NCBI GenBank assembly: GCA_029240815.1
Contig: JARDZO010000026.1
Coordinates: 1-51,302 of the forward strand
Direction of reading: 5' to 3'
Length of the DNA: 51,302 nucleotides
Source of the DNA: Brevibacillus sp.
GTDB lineage: Bacteria; Bacillota; Bacilli; Brevibacillales; Brevibacillaceae
Under the pieces are notes generated by a model. That model had not been told where the DNA came from and did not search any database. It saw only the letters and a list, made by a program, of their open reading frames with translations. Positions 11,446 through 20,475 of the stretch are shown piece by piece; position 1 is the first letter of the stretch, and each line of letters opens with the position of its first letter. The position numbers were made by a program, and so were the translations under genes.

Positions 11446-11478
11446 TGTCACCTACCTCGTATCCCCTTTTCCTTCTGA

Positions 11479-13245
11479 TCAGAACGTTTCGATGACCCAG
11501 TCTATCGTCGCAAAAATCGCTTTTTTGATAACGTTGATTACTTTTTCAAAGCCCGTGTAAGAATTGCGGAAGAGTACGTTTTCTTGGCCAGTGGAATTGT
11601 TTGCCAAGGCAATCACGTTTACATCTGCAAACACAGCATCATAGATGTCATCCTTCTTGTTTTGCTTGCTGTATTCAGATTCCAGTGCCACACCGCCCCT
11701 GTCGATGGTTCTATCTATTCCCTGTTTCTCGATCTTCACCTGGTTGTCCACCGACACAGTCAATTGATCCCCTCGGACAACGATATCTATCTGACGTGAA
11801 TTTTGGATGTTGATCGGATAGCTTTCCTCTTCTTTCGATGCCCGTGTCTCTGTCTGGGCTTTGCTGTAGACCGTCGCCTTGTCGTAGGTTATGTCCTCAG
11901 GCTGCCACTGGACTTCACTTAATTTGATGGTGGATAGCTCGGTGACGGCACTGCCTGCCTTTTTCTGTTCGAGCTTCAATTCATTGTCGTGCAAGGTCAA
12001 TCGCACGAAAGAGTCTTTTTGACGATCATAGCGAATGTAAATCGATTGCTTGCCGACCACATTCCCTTCTAGTTTAGCAGACATCTTCACATCCTGACTC
12101 TTGTCGGCATCTCTCAGGAAGAGCATTCCGCTTTCGCCTGGAGGGGACGTCAGCACGATTTTATTATCCTTGAACTCCTCAGCGCCACTCAAACGGTCCC
12201 ACTGGTCCGCTTGCTGCTCGTCTCCTTGCACGAATTTCATCTTCTGTTGCGTATCCTTTTGAATCTTCATCAGCAGATGGTTGGTGTACCAATACGGAGC
12301 AGGCTGGACTCTCGAAAGGTCATACAGACTATCCTCACTGGAATTGAACGCATTTCCTTCCCGATTGAAATGCATCGCAAACATTTGACGGATGTTGGCA
12401 TCATTTACATCGGAAACGAGTCGATTCATCCCCTGGTAGAGCGTATTGGCATGCATGATCATATAGACGTTCGGTACGAACCCTAATGAGCTGGTGTAAA
12501 TCTGATTCATCTCTTTGTAGTCATGAGAGATGCGGGCTTCCATCTGCGCTCTGTCTTCAACGGGAATCATGTTGCTATCACGGATGAAATCCATCAAATA
12601 GTGATTGTAATACTCTACATGATATTTCGAGGGCAATTCATTTTCATCCTTCACTCCAATAAAACGCCCATCTCGATCGAAAATATTGATGTACGTCAGT
12701 CGATAGCCATTCGTTCCCATTTCCCAGAAGCCATTTTCCTGCATGCGTAGCAGGTCCTTTGGTTGTAGAAATTTATTGTCGCTTTTGCCCATTTTGTTGG
12801 CGTACGTCAATGCGGTTGCCTTGTAATTGTACTTTTCCAAGAGCGGTTGGGCGAACAATTGGGAGTCGTTGCGTCCATCCTCAAAGGACAGAAACAAAGC
12901 CTTTTCTGGAAGAGGTTTTTTCTTTTTATAAAAATCGAGAATTTCCTGCTGCGAAATCGTCACATACCCTTGCTGTCGAAGCGCCTGCAGTTGTTCATCC
13001 AGGTGTTCCTGTGCAATCAGCTTGGGTGTGCCGGAACGACCTACCCCAAAATAGGAAAGAGCGATGAACCCTTTCTCATTCTGCCATTGTGAGTGATCTG
13101 CGTCTACATACCTCTTCGTATCAAATACGGCTTGGTACAATAAAAGGCCCACGAACAACAAGATTGCAAATTGTCCAACGGTCCGAATCTTTTTTTTGCG
13201 ATTTTTCCTTTGATAATCCAGGGCGGGATCGCGTTTTCCCTTCAT
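11479..13245 (-). CDS. Membrane-anchored degenerate polysaccharide-deacetylase-like protein
   Basis: The 588-residue protein has a basic cytosolic N terminus, one membrane helix (about residues 25-45) and a large extracellular part. Residues of about 75-330 follow a NodB-like pattern, with FLSFEDGRND where active enzymes have TFDDG. GFWEMGTNGYR replaces the metal-binding HxxxH stretch. The Asp/His metal ligands are therefore largely missing and deacetylation is doubtful. The last 200 residues are beta-rich (SIYIRYDRQKDSF, QIDIVVRG) and may bind sugar. ATG 13245 follows AGGGTGG. Position after the synthase suggests a polymer-handling or export-coupling role, by inference. Confidence 0.6.
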   Translation of the reverse strand: MKGKRDPALDYQRKNRKKKIRTVGQFAILLFVGLLLYQAVFDTKRYVDADHSQWQNEKGFIALSYFGVGRSGTPKLIAQEHLDEQLQALRQQGYVTISQQEILDFYKKKKPLPEKALFLSFEDGRNDSQLFAQPLLEKYNYKATALTYANKMGKSDNKFLQPKDLLRMQENGFWEMGTNGYRLTYINIFDRDGRFIGVKDENELPSKYHVEYYNHYLMDFIRDSNMIPVEDRAQMEARISHDYKEMNQIYTSSLGFVPNVYMIMHANTLYQGMNRLVSDVNDANIRQMFAMHFNREGNAFNSSEDSLYDLSRVQPAPYWYTNHLLMKIQKDTQQKMKFVQGDEQQADQWDRLSGAEEFKDNKIVLTSPPGESGMLFLRDADKSQDVKMSAKLEGNVVGKQSIYIRYDRQKDSFVRLTLHDNELKLEQKKAGSAVTELSTIKLSEVQWQPEDITYDKATVYSKAQTETRASKEEESYPINIQNSRQIDIVVRGDQLTVSVDNQVKIEKQGIDRTIDRGGVALESEYSKQNKKDDIYDAVFADVNVIALANNSTGQENVLFRNSYTGFEKVINVIKKAIFATIDWVIETF

Positions 13246-13285
13246 CTTATCTGCCACCCTCACTCATGAAATCTAATGGTGTGAC

Positions 13286-15148
13286 CTAAAAAGGCAATCC
13301 GAACCCCTTTTTGTTCTTTTGTCTGCGGGCTTCTTTTTTCTTCTTTGCCTCAATATCTTGCGGAGTTTCCCTCGTGCCCCATGTGGATTTCCAGAAGGTC
13401 ACCCATGCGACTGGCATCTGCCACAGCAAAACGAACTCATAGAATACACAAAAAACTAAGCCGAAAACCCAGAGCCTGCTCTTGCGATACAGCAAGTGAG
13501 CCAGACTCATGAGCAAGGCCATCAGGAACAGCCCCATCAGGAATGTGCCGGGGAATACATGATGGACGAGAGGTACATAACCCAGGTTGTACAAAACGAT
13601 AACAGGTGCAGCAATGGGAACGATGAGTCCAATGTAAAAGAACAGCGCCATAAACGGTTCCTTTTTCCAAATGAATGTACTCGCTCGGAGAGATTCCCGC
13701 AGCCAAGAACGCTTCCAGCGCATTTGCTGCTTCAGGAATACGCCCATGTTTGACGGCACAATGGTAGAGCAGATAGCCGCGTCTTGATAAGACGTCCGAT
13801 GCGTCTTCAAAATGAAGTTGGTCATGCTTCGGTCATCACCAAATGTAGCCGGCTGTCCGAGAAACTTTTGCGTGAGCCATGCCTCGGAATGTTTCATCAC
13901 CATATCTTTTCGGTAGCATGACAAGGGCCCTGACAAACAAGTGACACTGTCAAACCAAGCTTCTGCCGCCTTCATAATACGAAAAGCGATATAATAACGA
14001 ACCGTCTGCAATTTGGTGATGGAGTTCGTAAATTTATTCTCCACGTCCGTCCGTCCTGCGACGCCACCCATCTTGGGATCTTGAAACGGCTGAACCAGAT
14101 GTCTGATGGCGGTCGGCTCCAGAAAGCTGTCAGAGTCTACAAACACGACCAGATCATGCTTAGCCATTTCCACACCCTGCACGAGAGCTACCCGCTTCCC
14201 TCCATTTTCGGGAAGCACAAACATCCGTACCCGTTCTTTGGTCATGAAACGCTCCGCCTCATTATGAATCATCTGGATGACTTTCTCGATCTGTTCAACT
14301 GATTTGTCCGTTGAACGGTCATCCACCACGATGACTTCCAGTTTGTCGATCGGATAGTTTTGATTTACACAGCTCAGAATCGTCCGGTGAATCCATTCCT
14401 CCTCATTGAAGCAGGGAATAATGATGGACACTCCCGGTGTATAGTCTGGATTGATCGGGACATCCCGATAGAGCGCACCGAAAAAATAGCGCGTCAGCAA
14501 AAAGGCGGCAGCAATGAGACTATACATATACAGGAGAATATTGTACTTGAAGTAGATGATGCTTTCTGACCGCATGAGCATGATAAAAATGGCCGCCACG
14601 AGCAGCATCGCGCTCGATGTGTAAATGGCGTAGCCCCATCTCTTTTTTTGGAGGTACTCCGTAAGAGGTTTGGCGAATTCAATGGCCACCATTAACTTCT
14701 CTTGACCAGCATGTTCTTCGCGAAACGTCCTGACTACCGTCCCGTCCATTTTTACCGTAGATTCAAATCCTTCCGGCATCGTACCCGGTGGGATATCGCA
14801 ATGAAGGCTGGCTGTTTTTCCTACGAATAAGCGATCTGCCGCCGCTGGGCCAAATTCCACCAAGATCCCTGTGGAAGAAATATCGACAGCACGTCCCTTC
14901 AGCGCATTCTTTCTCTGTTGCTTGCGGGGATAGACCAACACATCAAAATTGGCCATGTATCTCAAGCTGAGCATCCGAAGCTTGTCCAAATATTCAGGGT
15001 CAGCCTGATTGGTATCCGACGCCTGACCTCTGCGATCCACTTGGTTACGAATCTTTTCCGGATCAGGTACGTTTGATAGAAGGCGCCGATCTGCTCGAGA
15101 AACAGTCAGCACTTCTTCCACTTTCTGCTTTTTCTTTTTAAAAATCAC
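13286..15148 (-). CDS. PilZ-domain glycosyltransferase family 2 polysaccharide synthase
   Basis: The 620-residue protein fuses a c-di-GMP receptor to a processive synthase. Residues of about 60-165 form a PilZ domain with RKQQR (RxxxR) and DISSTG (DxSxxG), the two c-di-GMP-binding motifs. Two membrane helices follow, then a GT2 domain with VVDDRSTD, VDSDS (DxD), a GDDR acceptor motif and QQMRW (QxxRW). More membrane helices form the C terminus. This is the layout of inner-membrane synthases such as Alg8, BcsA or hyaluronan synthase. The GTG at 15148 has GGGGAG 7 nt upstream; an ATG at 15163 lacks spacing. Polymer identity is not readable. Confidence 0.88.
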   Translation of the reverse strand: MIFKKKKQKVEEVLTVSRADRRLLSNVPDPEKIRNQVDRRGQASDTNQADPEYLDKLRMLSLRYMANFDVLVYPRKQQRKNALKGRAVDISSTGILVEFGPAAADRLFVGKTASLHCDIPPGTMPEGFESTVKMDGTVVRTFREEHAGQEKLMVAIEFAKPLTEYLQKKRWGYAIYTSSAMLLVAAIFIMLMRSESIIYFKYNILLYMYSLIAAAFLLTRYFFGALYRDVPINPDYTPGVSIIIPCFNEEEWIHRTILSCVNQNYPIDKLEVIVVDDRSTDKSVEQIEKVIQMIHNEAERFMTKERVRMFVLPENGGKRVALVQGVEMAKHDLVVFVDSDSFLEPTAIRHLVQPFQDPKMGGVAGRTDVENKFTNSITKLQTVRYYIAFRIMKAAEAWFDSVTCLSGPLSCYRKDMVMKHSEAWLTQKFLGQPATFGDDRSMTNFILKTHRTSYQDAAICSTIVPSNMGVFLKQQMRWKRSWLRESLRASTFIWKKEPFMALFFYIGLIVPIAAPVIVLYNLGYVPLVHHVFPGTFLMGLFLMALLMSLAHLLYRKSRLWVFGLVFCVFYEFVLLWQMPVAWVTFWKSTWGTRETPQDIEAKKKKEARRQKNKKGFGLPF

Positions 15149-15169
15149 TGTCGCTCTCCCCATTCCTAC

Positions 15170-16483
15170 TTACAAGCTCCAGTAATGGTATCCTTTGTTC
15201 TCGAAATCGGCTTTGTCGTAAATGCCTTTGACGTCGATCATAATTTTCGTCTTATCGGTGCCGTACATGACCTCAAAATCTTCGACACTCATTTGTGCAA
15301 AGGATGCATGTGGAACGGCCACGACTATCACGTCCAAATCTTTGAGTGCCTCCTGATGGGAGAGCTCGATTCGGTATTCTTCGTACGCTTGTCGAGAATC
15401 GACCAATGGATCCACAATAAGAGGAACCATTCCGTATTCGTGTAATTCGTGAATGATGTCCGTTACTTTTGTGTTGCGAATGTCCGTACAATTTTCCTTG
15501 TACGCCAAGCCCAAAATGCCGATCTTGACGTTCTTGACGTCCAGCTTCAATCGAACAACAGACTTGATGATTTGTTCAGCGATGTATTTCCCCATTCCAT
15601 CATTAATGTGGCGTCCCGCTAGAATGATTTTCGAGCGGTATCCGCTGTCCTCTGCCTTGTACGTCAAGTAGTAAGGATCAATACCGATGCAATGGCCCCC
15701 TACCAGACCGGGCGTGAACCTAAGAAAATTCCATTTCGTGCTGGCTGCCTGCAGGACTGCCTTGGTGTTGATCCCCATCTGGTGAAACAGCATCGCGAGT
15801 TCGTTCATAAAAGCAATATTGATATCGCGCTGGGCATTTTCAATGACTTTGGCAGCTTCTGCTACTTTGATGCTCTCCGCTCGGTAGACTCCCGCTTCCA
15901 CTGCCAGACCGTAGACACGCGCTACCGTCTCTACTGTTTCTTCATCGATCCCGGATACGATCTTGATAATCGTTTCAAACCGATGTACCTGATCCCCCGG
16001 ATTGATTCGCTCCGGTGAGTATCCTACCTTGAAATCCGTTCCGCATCGCATCCCAGACTCTTTCTCCAGAATAGGGATGCACACTTCCTCGGTCACACCG
16101 GGATACACCGTCGATTCAAAAACGACCACGGAGCCTTTTGTCATATGCTTAGCCACGGTTCGGGTCGCAGCCTGTACATAATGCAGATCCGGTACATTGC
16201 CGCTTTTGATCGGTGTCGGAACTGCAATGATGAAAAAGCGCGCTTCCTTTAATCTCTTCTCATCGTCCGTAAAGTCAATCGTGCACTCTCGCAGGCGTTC
16301 TTCCTCGATGCTTCCGTCCAGACAAATTCCGTTGCGGTAGTCCTCTACCTTTTGACGATTTACATCAAAGCCGATGACTGATACCTTTTTCGACAAGGCG
16401 ACAGCTACAGGCAATCCCACATAGCCCAATCCGACGACCGCGATTTTTTCTTGCTGATCGACAATCGCTTCATATAGATTCAT
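15170..16483 (-). CDS. Nucleotide-sugar 6-dehydrogenase (WbpO/TviB-like)
   Basis: The enzyme oxidises the C6 hydroxyl of a UDP-sugar to a carboxylate with NAD+. The 437 residues start with a Rossmann motif (VVGLGYVGLP, about residues 16-25). PGLVGGHCIGIDPYYL carries the catalytic Cys, and the C-terminal half has the substrate-binding domain (LGLAYKENCTDIRNTK). Overall it resembles UDP-HexNAc 6-dehydrogenases more than UDP-glucose dehydrogenase, so the polymer may contain an N-acetylhexosaminuronic acid; this is inference. ATG 16483 follows AGAGGA by 9-10 nt and lies 25 bp after the deacetylase gene, 21 bp before the synthase. Confidence 0.9.
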   Translation of the reverse strand: MNLYEAIVDQQEKIAVVGLGYVGLPVAVALSKKVSVIGFDVNRQKVEDYRNGICLDGSIEEERLRECTIDFTDDEKRLKEARFFIIAVPTPIKSGNVPDLHYVQAATRTVAKHMTKGSVVVFESTVYPGVTEEVCIPILEKESGMRCGTDFKVGYSPERINPGDQVHRFETIIKIVSGIDEETVETVARVYGLAVEAGVYRAESIKVAEAAKVIENAQRDINIAFMNELAMLFHQMGINTKAVLQAASTKWNFLRFTPGLVGGHCIGIDPYYLTYKAEDSGYRSKIILAGRHINDGMGKYIAEQIIKSVVRLKLDVKNVKIGILGLAYKENCTDIRNTKVTDIIHELHEYGMVPLIVDPLVDSRQAYEEYRIELSHQEALKDLDVIVVAVPHASFAQMSVEDFEVMYGTDKTKIMIDVKGIYDKADFENKGYHYWSL

Positions 16484-16508
16484 GTTGTTCTTCCTCTCTA
16501 TCTGTCGA

Positions 16509-17966
16509 TTATGGACCAAACATTTCCGTCATCTTCACAAAGGTGTAGCCCCTGCTCCTCAGCTTATCAATCACGATCGGCAGCGCTTCGACCGTATGCG
16601 TATCGTCCAACATATGCAATAAAATGACGCTTCCGCTGCGGGTCTGCTCCATAATGGCATTCACAATCTCGTCTGCCGTCTTGCTTTTGATATAGTCGGA
16701 TGGATCTACATCAAAATTCGTAATGGTATGGTAGCCAGTTGCACTGATCGCCTTTAGCGTGCTTTCATCAAATACCCCAGTCGGTGGCCGGAAGTACATC
16801 GTGGGCTTTTGCTGGATAGCGTCAGTGATAATCCGGTGTGCTTTAACGATTTCTTCTTGCAGCTGTGTCGGAGTGATTTTCGTAACAACCGGGTGCGAGT
16901 ACGTGTGGTTCGCCACGTCATGTCCTGCTTCGGCGATCGACCTCGCCAGATTCGGGTTCTTTTCCACACCATCCGCTCTCAAAAAGAACGATGCCTTGAC
17001 GTTATACTTGTCCAATGTGTCCAATATTCGAGTGATCGTATAATCCGTACCCCAGTCGTCAAAGGACAACGCAATTTGCTTCTTCTCCGTCTCTTCTTTC
17101 ATGACGTATTGATAAGTAGCCTGACCATCATTCGGGTTGATTCTCGCTGCATCATAGCCATCGATTTCTTGAAGAGGTTTTCTCTCTTTCCCTCCTGCAA
17201 TCAGATCATGCAACGGGACAAACTGATAGCCCACATCTGCAGCAGCTTTTGCGAGGAGAGAAACATTTTCCACGAGCTGCTTACTCTCTTCGGTGTCTAG
17301 TGCGATAACGCCGCCTCGGTTGATATATTTTCTTACATAATGCATTTTTTGTGCGTCTGTTTCCTTTTCCCAGTTATGTAGAAACAGGCTGTAGGAAATG
17401 ACAGCTTCTTGCCCGTTTTGTGCTGCCGCCAACCGGATGTCATCGGAGTAGGTACCTGCTTTCGTTCTTACGTATCGCGGAGTCATTCCCGTTTCCTTTT
17501 GAATGACTTGCTTACTCAGCTTGATTTCCGAATCGATTTGATCGTAACTGAGCTTGGTCAGATCGAGCTGATTCAACGTATTGTTCTCGATCTCATGTCC
17601 GCGGGAGGCGATTTCTTTTGCCAGATTTGGCTCTTCAGCTACTCTCATCCCGGGTAAAAAGAAAGTAACCTTTAGATGATACTTGTCCAATTCATCCAAC
17701 AGCTTCTTCATCGTCTCACTGTCTGCCATTCCATTAAAGGTGAGAGACAGCTCTCGTTTGGTTGTGTACACAAATGGAATGGCCTTGCTTTTTTCCCCGG
17801 TATAACGGATGACTTTATGCGTAGATTTGGATTTTTGCGCGCTGTATCCAACTATTTGTTCCTCTCCACGAAGAGGAGCACAGCCTGCTGACAAGACAAG
17901 CATGATGACCACTGGGATCATTTTGATCAAGAAGTTTTTGCTTCTTTTTTCTCTACCTGTCTGCAT
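16509..17966 (-). CDS. Lipoprotein with tandem NodB polysaccharide-deacetylase domains (copy 2)
   Basis: The 485-residue protein has a lipoprotein signal ending LSAGC and two NodB domains. The first (about residues 65-250) reads LTFNGMAD and IENNTLNQ where metal-binding Asp and His residues should be, so it looks inactive. The second (about 285-480) keeps SFDDWG, NHTYSHP (HxxxH), RPPTG and the late ILLHMLD His, and should be an active N- or O-deacetylase. ATG 17966 follows AAGGGG by 7 nt. It is closely similar along its length to the preceding gene, so the pair arose by duplication after the two-domain form existed. Likely role: removal of acetyl groups from the polymer outside the cell. Confidence 0.88.
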   Translation of the reverse strand: MQTGREKRSKNFLIKMIPVVIMLVLSAGCAPLRGEEQIVGYSAQKSKSTHKVIRYTGEKSKAIPFVYTTKRELSLTFNGMADSETMKKLLDELDKYHLKVTFFLPGMRVAEEPNLAKEIASRGHEIENNTLNQLDLTKLSYDQIDSEIKLSKQVIQKETGMTPRYVRTKAGTYSDDIRLAAAQNGQEAVISYSLFLHNWEKETDAQKMHYVRKYINRGGVIALDTEESKQLVENVSLLAKAAADVGYQFVPLHDLIAGGKERKPLQEIDGYDAARINPNDGQATYQYVMKEETEKKQIALSFDDWGTDYTITRILDTLDKYNVKASFFLRADGVEKNPNLARSIAEAGHDVANHTYSHPVVTKITPTQLQEEIVKAHRIITDAIQQKPTMYFRPPTGVFDESTLKAISATGYHTITNFDVDPSDYIKSKTADEIVNAIMEQTRSGSVILLHMLDDTHTVEALPIVIDKLRSRGYTFVKMTEMFGP

Positions 17967-18089
17967 CTTTCTACCCCTTTTTACACGTCATTCATGTATC
18001 GATTCATCCTCGATCACAGTCTTTAATACTACTCCCAACGGAAAGCAAAGGGCTAGTGACAATTCCATACAGTTATATAGGCCAAACCG

Positions 18090-19541
18090 CTATTCATTTA
18101 CCAAGTCCGCCATTTTTACAAAAGTAAAACCTTTTCGCTTCAAGCTCTCAATTGCGGTAGGTAAAGCCTCGATGGTATGGATGTCATCGAGCATATGTAG
18201 CAGGATGATACTCCCGTTCTTCGTCTGTTTCATGATGCCGTTCACAATATCGTCAGCACTATGCTTGGAGTCCCAGTCCAGCGTCGTGACGTCATACATG
18301 GCGATATCCTTGTATCCGACAGCAGCAATGACTTTGCCTGTCTCATCATTTACGACACCAGTAGGTGGTCGAAACAGCATGACGGGTTGCTGTTGGATTG
18401 CTTCTGTGATGACACGGTGGGCTTTGACCAGATCCTGCTGCAATTGTTCGGGGCTGAGTGTCGTTACGACGGGATGACTGTAGCTGTGATTGGCGACATC
18501 ATGCCCACCCTCAACCATGGCTCTAGCCAAATTAGGATTGTTCTCTACCCCTTTCGCACGCAAGAAAAAGGTTGCCTTGACATTGTGCTGCTCCAAAATA
18601 TCTAGGATCTTAGTGACTGTCTTATCGCTTCCCCAGTCGTCGAAGGTGAGGGCGATTTTCGGTTGGCTCGTCTCGACCTGGTAAATAAGTCGGTATGTTG
18701 CGTTCTTTACATCGGGATTGATTTTGGCAGCATCAAAGCCTGGAATTTGTTCGAGTGGCTTTCTTTCTCCGCCGTTTGCCAGCAGCTGTTCGAGTGGAAC
18801 GAGCTTGTATCCGATATCCTCAGCCGCTTTGGCAATATGGCTGATGGCTGGGATCACTTCGGGATTGATGTCTGTGTTCATGGAGATGATTCCGCCTCTG
18901 GACATGAATCTCGCAACATATTCCCCGATCGCCTTTGCATCTTTCATATCTCGATCTTTCGGATTGATGTTGTAACCGACAACGCCTTTCATTCCGAGAG
19001 CAGCCGCTGCTAAGCGAACGTCATCCGTAAAATCTCCTGATTTCGTGCGAACATACCGGGGGGTGACACCCGTCTGCTTCTGGATGACCTCGTTGCTTAG
19101 CTGAATCTCCTTGTAGATTTGATCGTAGCTGAGTTTGCTCGTATCCAATTGATTTAAGGTGTTGTTCTCGATTTCATGGCCTCTGTTGAGAATATCCTTG
19201 GCGATGTCCGGTTCTTCCGCGACTCTCATACCAGGTAGAAAAAAAGTCGCCTTGATCTGATGCTTGTCCAATTCATCAAGCAATCGTTTCATCGTTTCCT
19301 GATCTCCCATTCCGTTGAAGGTTAGGGTCAGTTCTTTTTTCGCCGTGTATACAAAGGGGATGACTTTGCTCTTTTCACCAGAATAACGGGGAATGGTTTG
19401 AATCGTGTTTTGATTCCGATTCTTTTCAAACGCCTCCTCGCTTCCACCCCCAAAATTACATCCTCCTAGCAATAAATTTGCCAGCACGAATACGAACCAA
19501 GGAATGAACCGAGGTGTTGGTGCGATATGTGTAATAATCAT
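18090..19541 (-). CDS. Lipoprotein with tandem NodB polysaccharide-deacetylase domains (copy 1, first gene of operon)
   Basis: The 483-residue paralogue of the next gene has a lipoprotein signal (LLLGGC) and the same two-domain layout. The first domain is degenerate (LTFNGMGD, IENNTLNQ). The second keeps TFDDWG, NHSYSHP, RPPTG and ILLHMLDD. The shared loss in both copies argues that the dead domain has been kept for binding or structure. ATG 19541 has AAGGAG about 12 nt upstream, a somewhat long spacing; an ATG twelve codons earlier is possible. It is the first gene of the leftward six-gene operon, 123 bp before its paralogue. Confidence 0.87.
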   Translation of the reverse strand: MIITHIAPTPRFIPWFVFVLANLLLGGCNFGGGSEEAFEKNRNQNTIQTIPRYSGEKSKVIPFVYTAKKELTLTFNGMGDQETMKRLLDELDKHQIKATFFLPGMRVAEEPDIAKDILNRGHEIENNTLNQLDTSKLSYDQIYKEIQLSNEVIQKQTGVTPRYVRTKSGDFTDDVRLAAAALGMKGVVGYNINPKDRDMKDAKAIGEYVARFMSRGGIISMNTDINPEVIPAISHIAKAAEDIGYKLVPLEQLLANGGERKPLEQIPGFDAAKINPDVKNATYRLIYQVETSQPKIALTFDDWGSDKTVTKILDILEQHNVKATFFLRAKGVENNPNLARAMVEGGHDVANHSYSHPVVTTLSPEQLQQDLVKAHRVITEAIQQQPVMLFRPPTGVVNDETGKVIAAVGYKDIAMYDVTTLDWDSKHSADDIVNGIMKQTKNGSIILLHMLDDIHTIEALPTAIESLKRKGFTFVKMADLVNE

Positions 19542-19796
19542 TACGTTTTCTTTCTCCTTATCATACTTGCGATACATATCTCGATCTTGAATACCATTTT
19601 ATAGGCTAAAATCCCCATTTGTACAGAGTTGAACTGCCTATTTTGCATAAAATTCTACAAAATTCTACAATATAACTCAAATAAACTAGTGCTTATGAAC
19701 TAATATTCACATCCCCGTGCAATCAATCGCCTGTTTCTATACAGGAATCCTTCCCATCCATTCGCTAACTCTGTCTTCTCGAGAACGTCCAAAAAC
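19542..19796. other. AT-rich region upstream of the polysaccharide operon
   Basis: No gene is seen. On the minus strand a TATAAA near 19600 could be a -10 element. Two tandem copies of AATTCTACAA (19651-19670) lie further upstream and could bind a regulator. The promoter is not clear enough to place. Confidence 0.35.
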
Positions 19797-19838
19797 CAAA
19801 AAAGGTCAGCTCCCGATGATAGGAGCTCGACCTTTTTT
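19797..19838 (-). terminator. Terminator after the DUF1904 gene
   Basis: An AAAAGGTC-AGCTCC arm and a GGAGCTCGACCTTTT arm form a long stem with one bulge. A T-run follows on both strands; it lies 5 bp after the DUF1904 stop. Confidence 0.8.
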
Positions 19839-19842
19839 CCAC

Positions 19843-20172
19843 TTAGCGCACGGATTTCGTCTGCAATGGCATTCCCTCTTTATAATAGAGAGAAGGGGAA
19901 AGCAAGATAAAGAAGATATGGGTATTCTCAAAGCCATGTGGTTTAAGAATCTCATGAATCATATGGGCGATCGCATCGTGCTTTTCTTGTTCGCGCTCAA
20001 ACATCAGAATCTCTACGGAGAGCGGACTGTTTGTGATTTGTTCGACAAGCAGCAGTTCGATTTTTACTTTTTCCTTTGCTACTTCTGCTATACGAGCAAA
20101 TTCATCAATGATCACGGGAGAAGCTTTTCGCAACCATTCTTTTTCAAACCCTTTAAATCGAAGAAACGGCAA
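19843..20172 (-). CDS. DUF1904 family protein
   Basis: The 109-residue protein matches DUF1904: start MPFLRFKGFEKEWL, central VKIELLLVEQI and terminal HIFFILLSPSLYYKEG. This small, widely conserved family resembles tautomerase-like proteins, with Pro directly after the start, but no activity is established. It starts at TTG 20172 with AAGGA 6 nt upstream and is followed by a terminator. It is a single-gene unit next to the polysaccharide operon promoter. Confidence 0.75.
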   Translation of the reverse strand: MPFLRFKGFEKEWLRKASPVIIDEFARIAEVAKEKVKIELLLVEQITNSPLSVEILMFEREQEKHDAIAHMIHEILKPHGFENTHIFFILLSPSLYYKEGMPLQTKSVR

Positions 20173-20299
20173 GACTATTCCTTCTTTCCCTAGACGTGAT
20201 CGAAATCATGTCTATTAAATAATTACTAAGGCAATTATAATCATCAAAATAATTGTAGATCAATTAAAAATGTATTAATGAAAGTGAAATAAAAATGAA

Positions 20300-20382
20300 G
20301 GGCTATATCAGAGAATACATTCCGGCTCGAAGGTGTGGTGGACGTACCACTAAAGCGGAAGTTACTCAACCAGATATAGCCC
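20300..20382. repeat. 83-bp nested inverted repeat (MITE-like or structured RNA)
   Basis: GGGCTATATC (20300-20309) pairs perfectly with GATATAGCCC (20373-20382). Inside, TTCCG (20320-20324) pairs with CGGAA (20356-20360), and GTGGT (20335-20339) pairs with ACCAC (20346-20350). Three nested perfect stems are separated by internal loops. It lies in a gene-free stretch. The perfect outer arms would fit terminal inverted repeats of a tiny non-autonomous element, but no target-site duplication is visible. A structured RNA is the alternative. Confidence 0.6.
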
Positions 20383-20475
20383 ATGTTTCTAATGCGTGAC
20401 GATTGCTCACTCATGTGAATTATCTAAGTAAACGACTAGATAAAGTATAACCTGAATAACAATACTTAATCAAAT

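Noticed and set aside
20300..20382. tRNA gene
   Set aside because: Acceptor-like arms exist but there is no T-loop GTTCGA box, no proper D arm and no anticodon stem.
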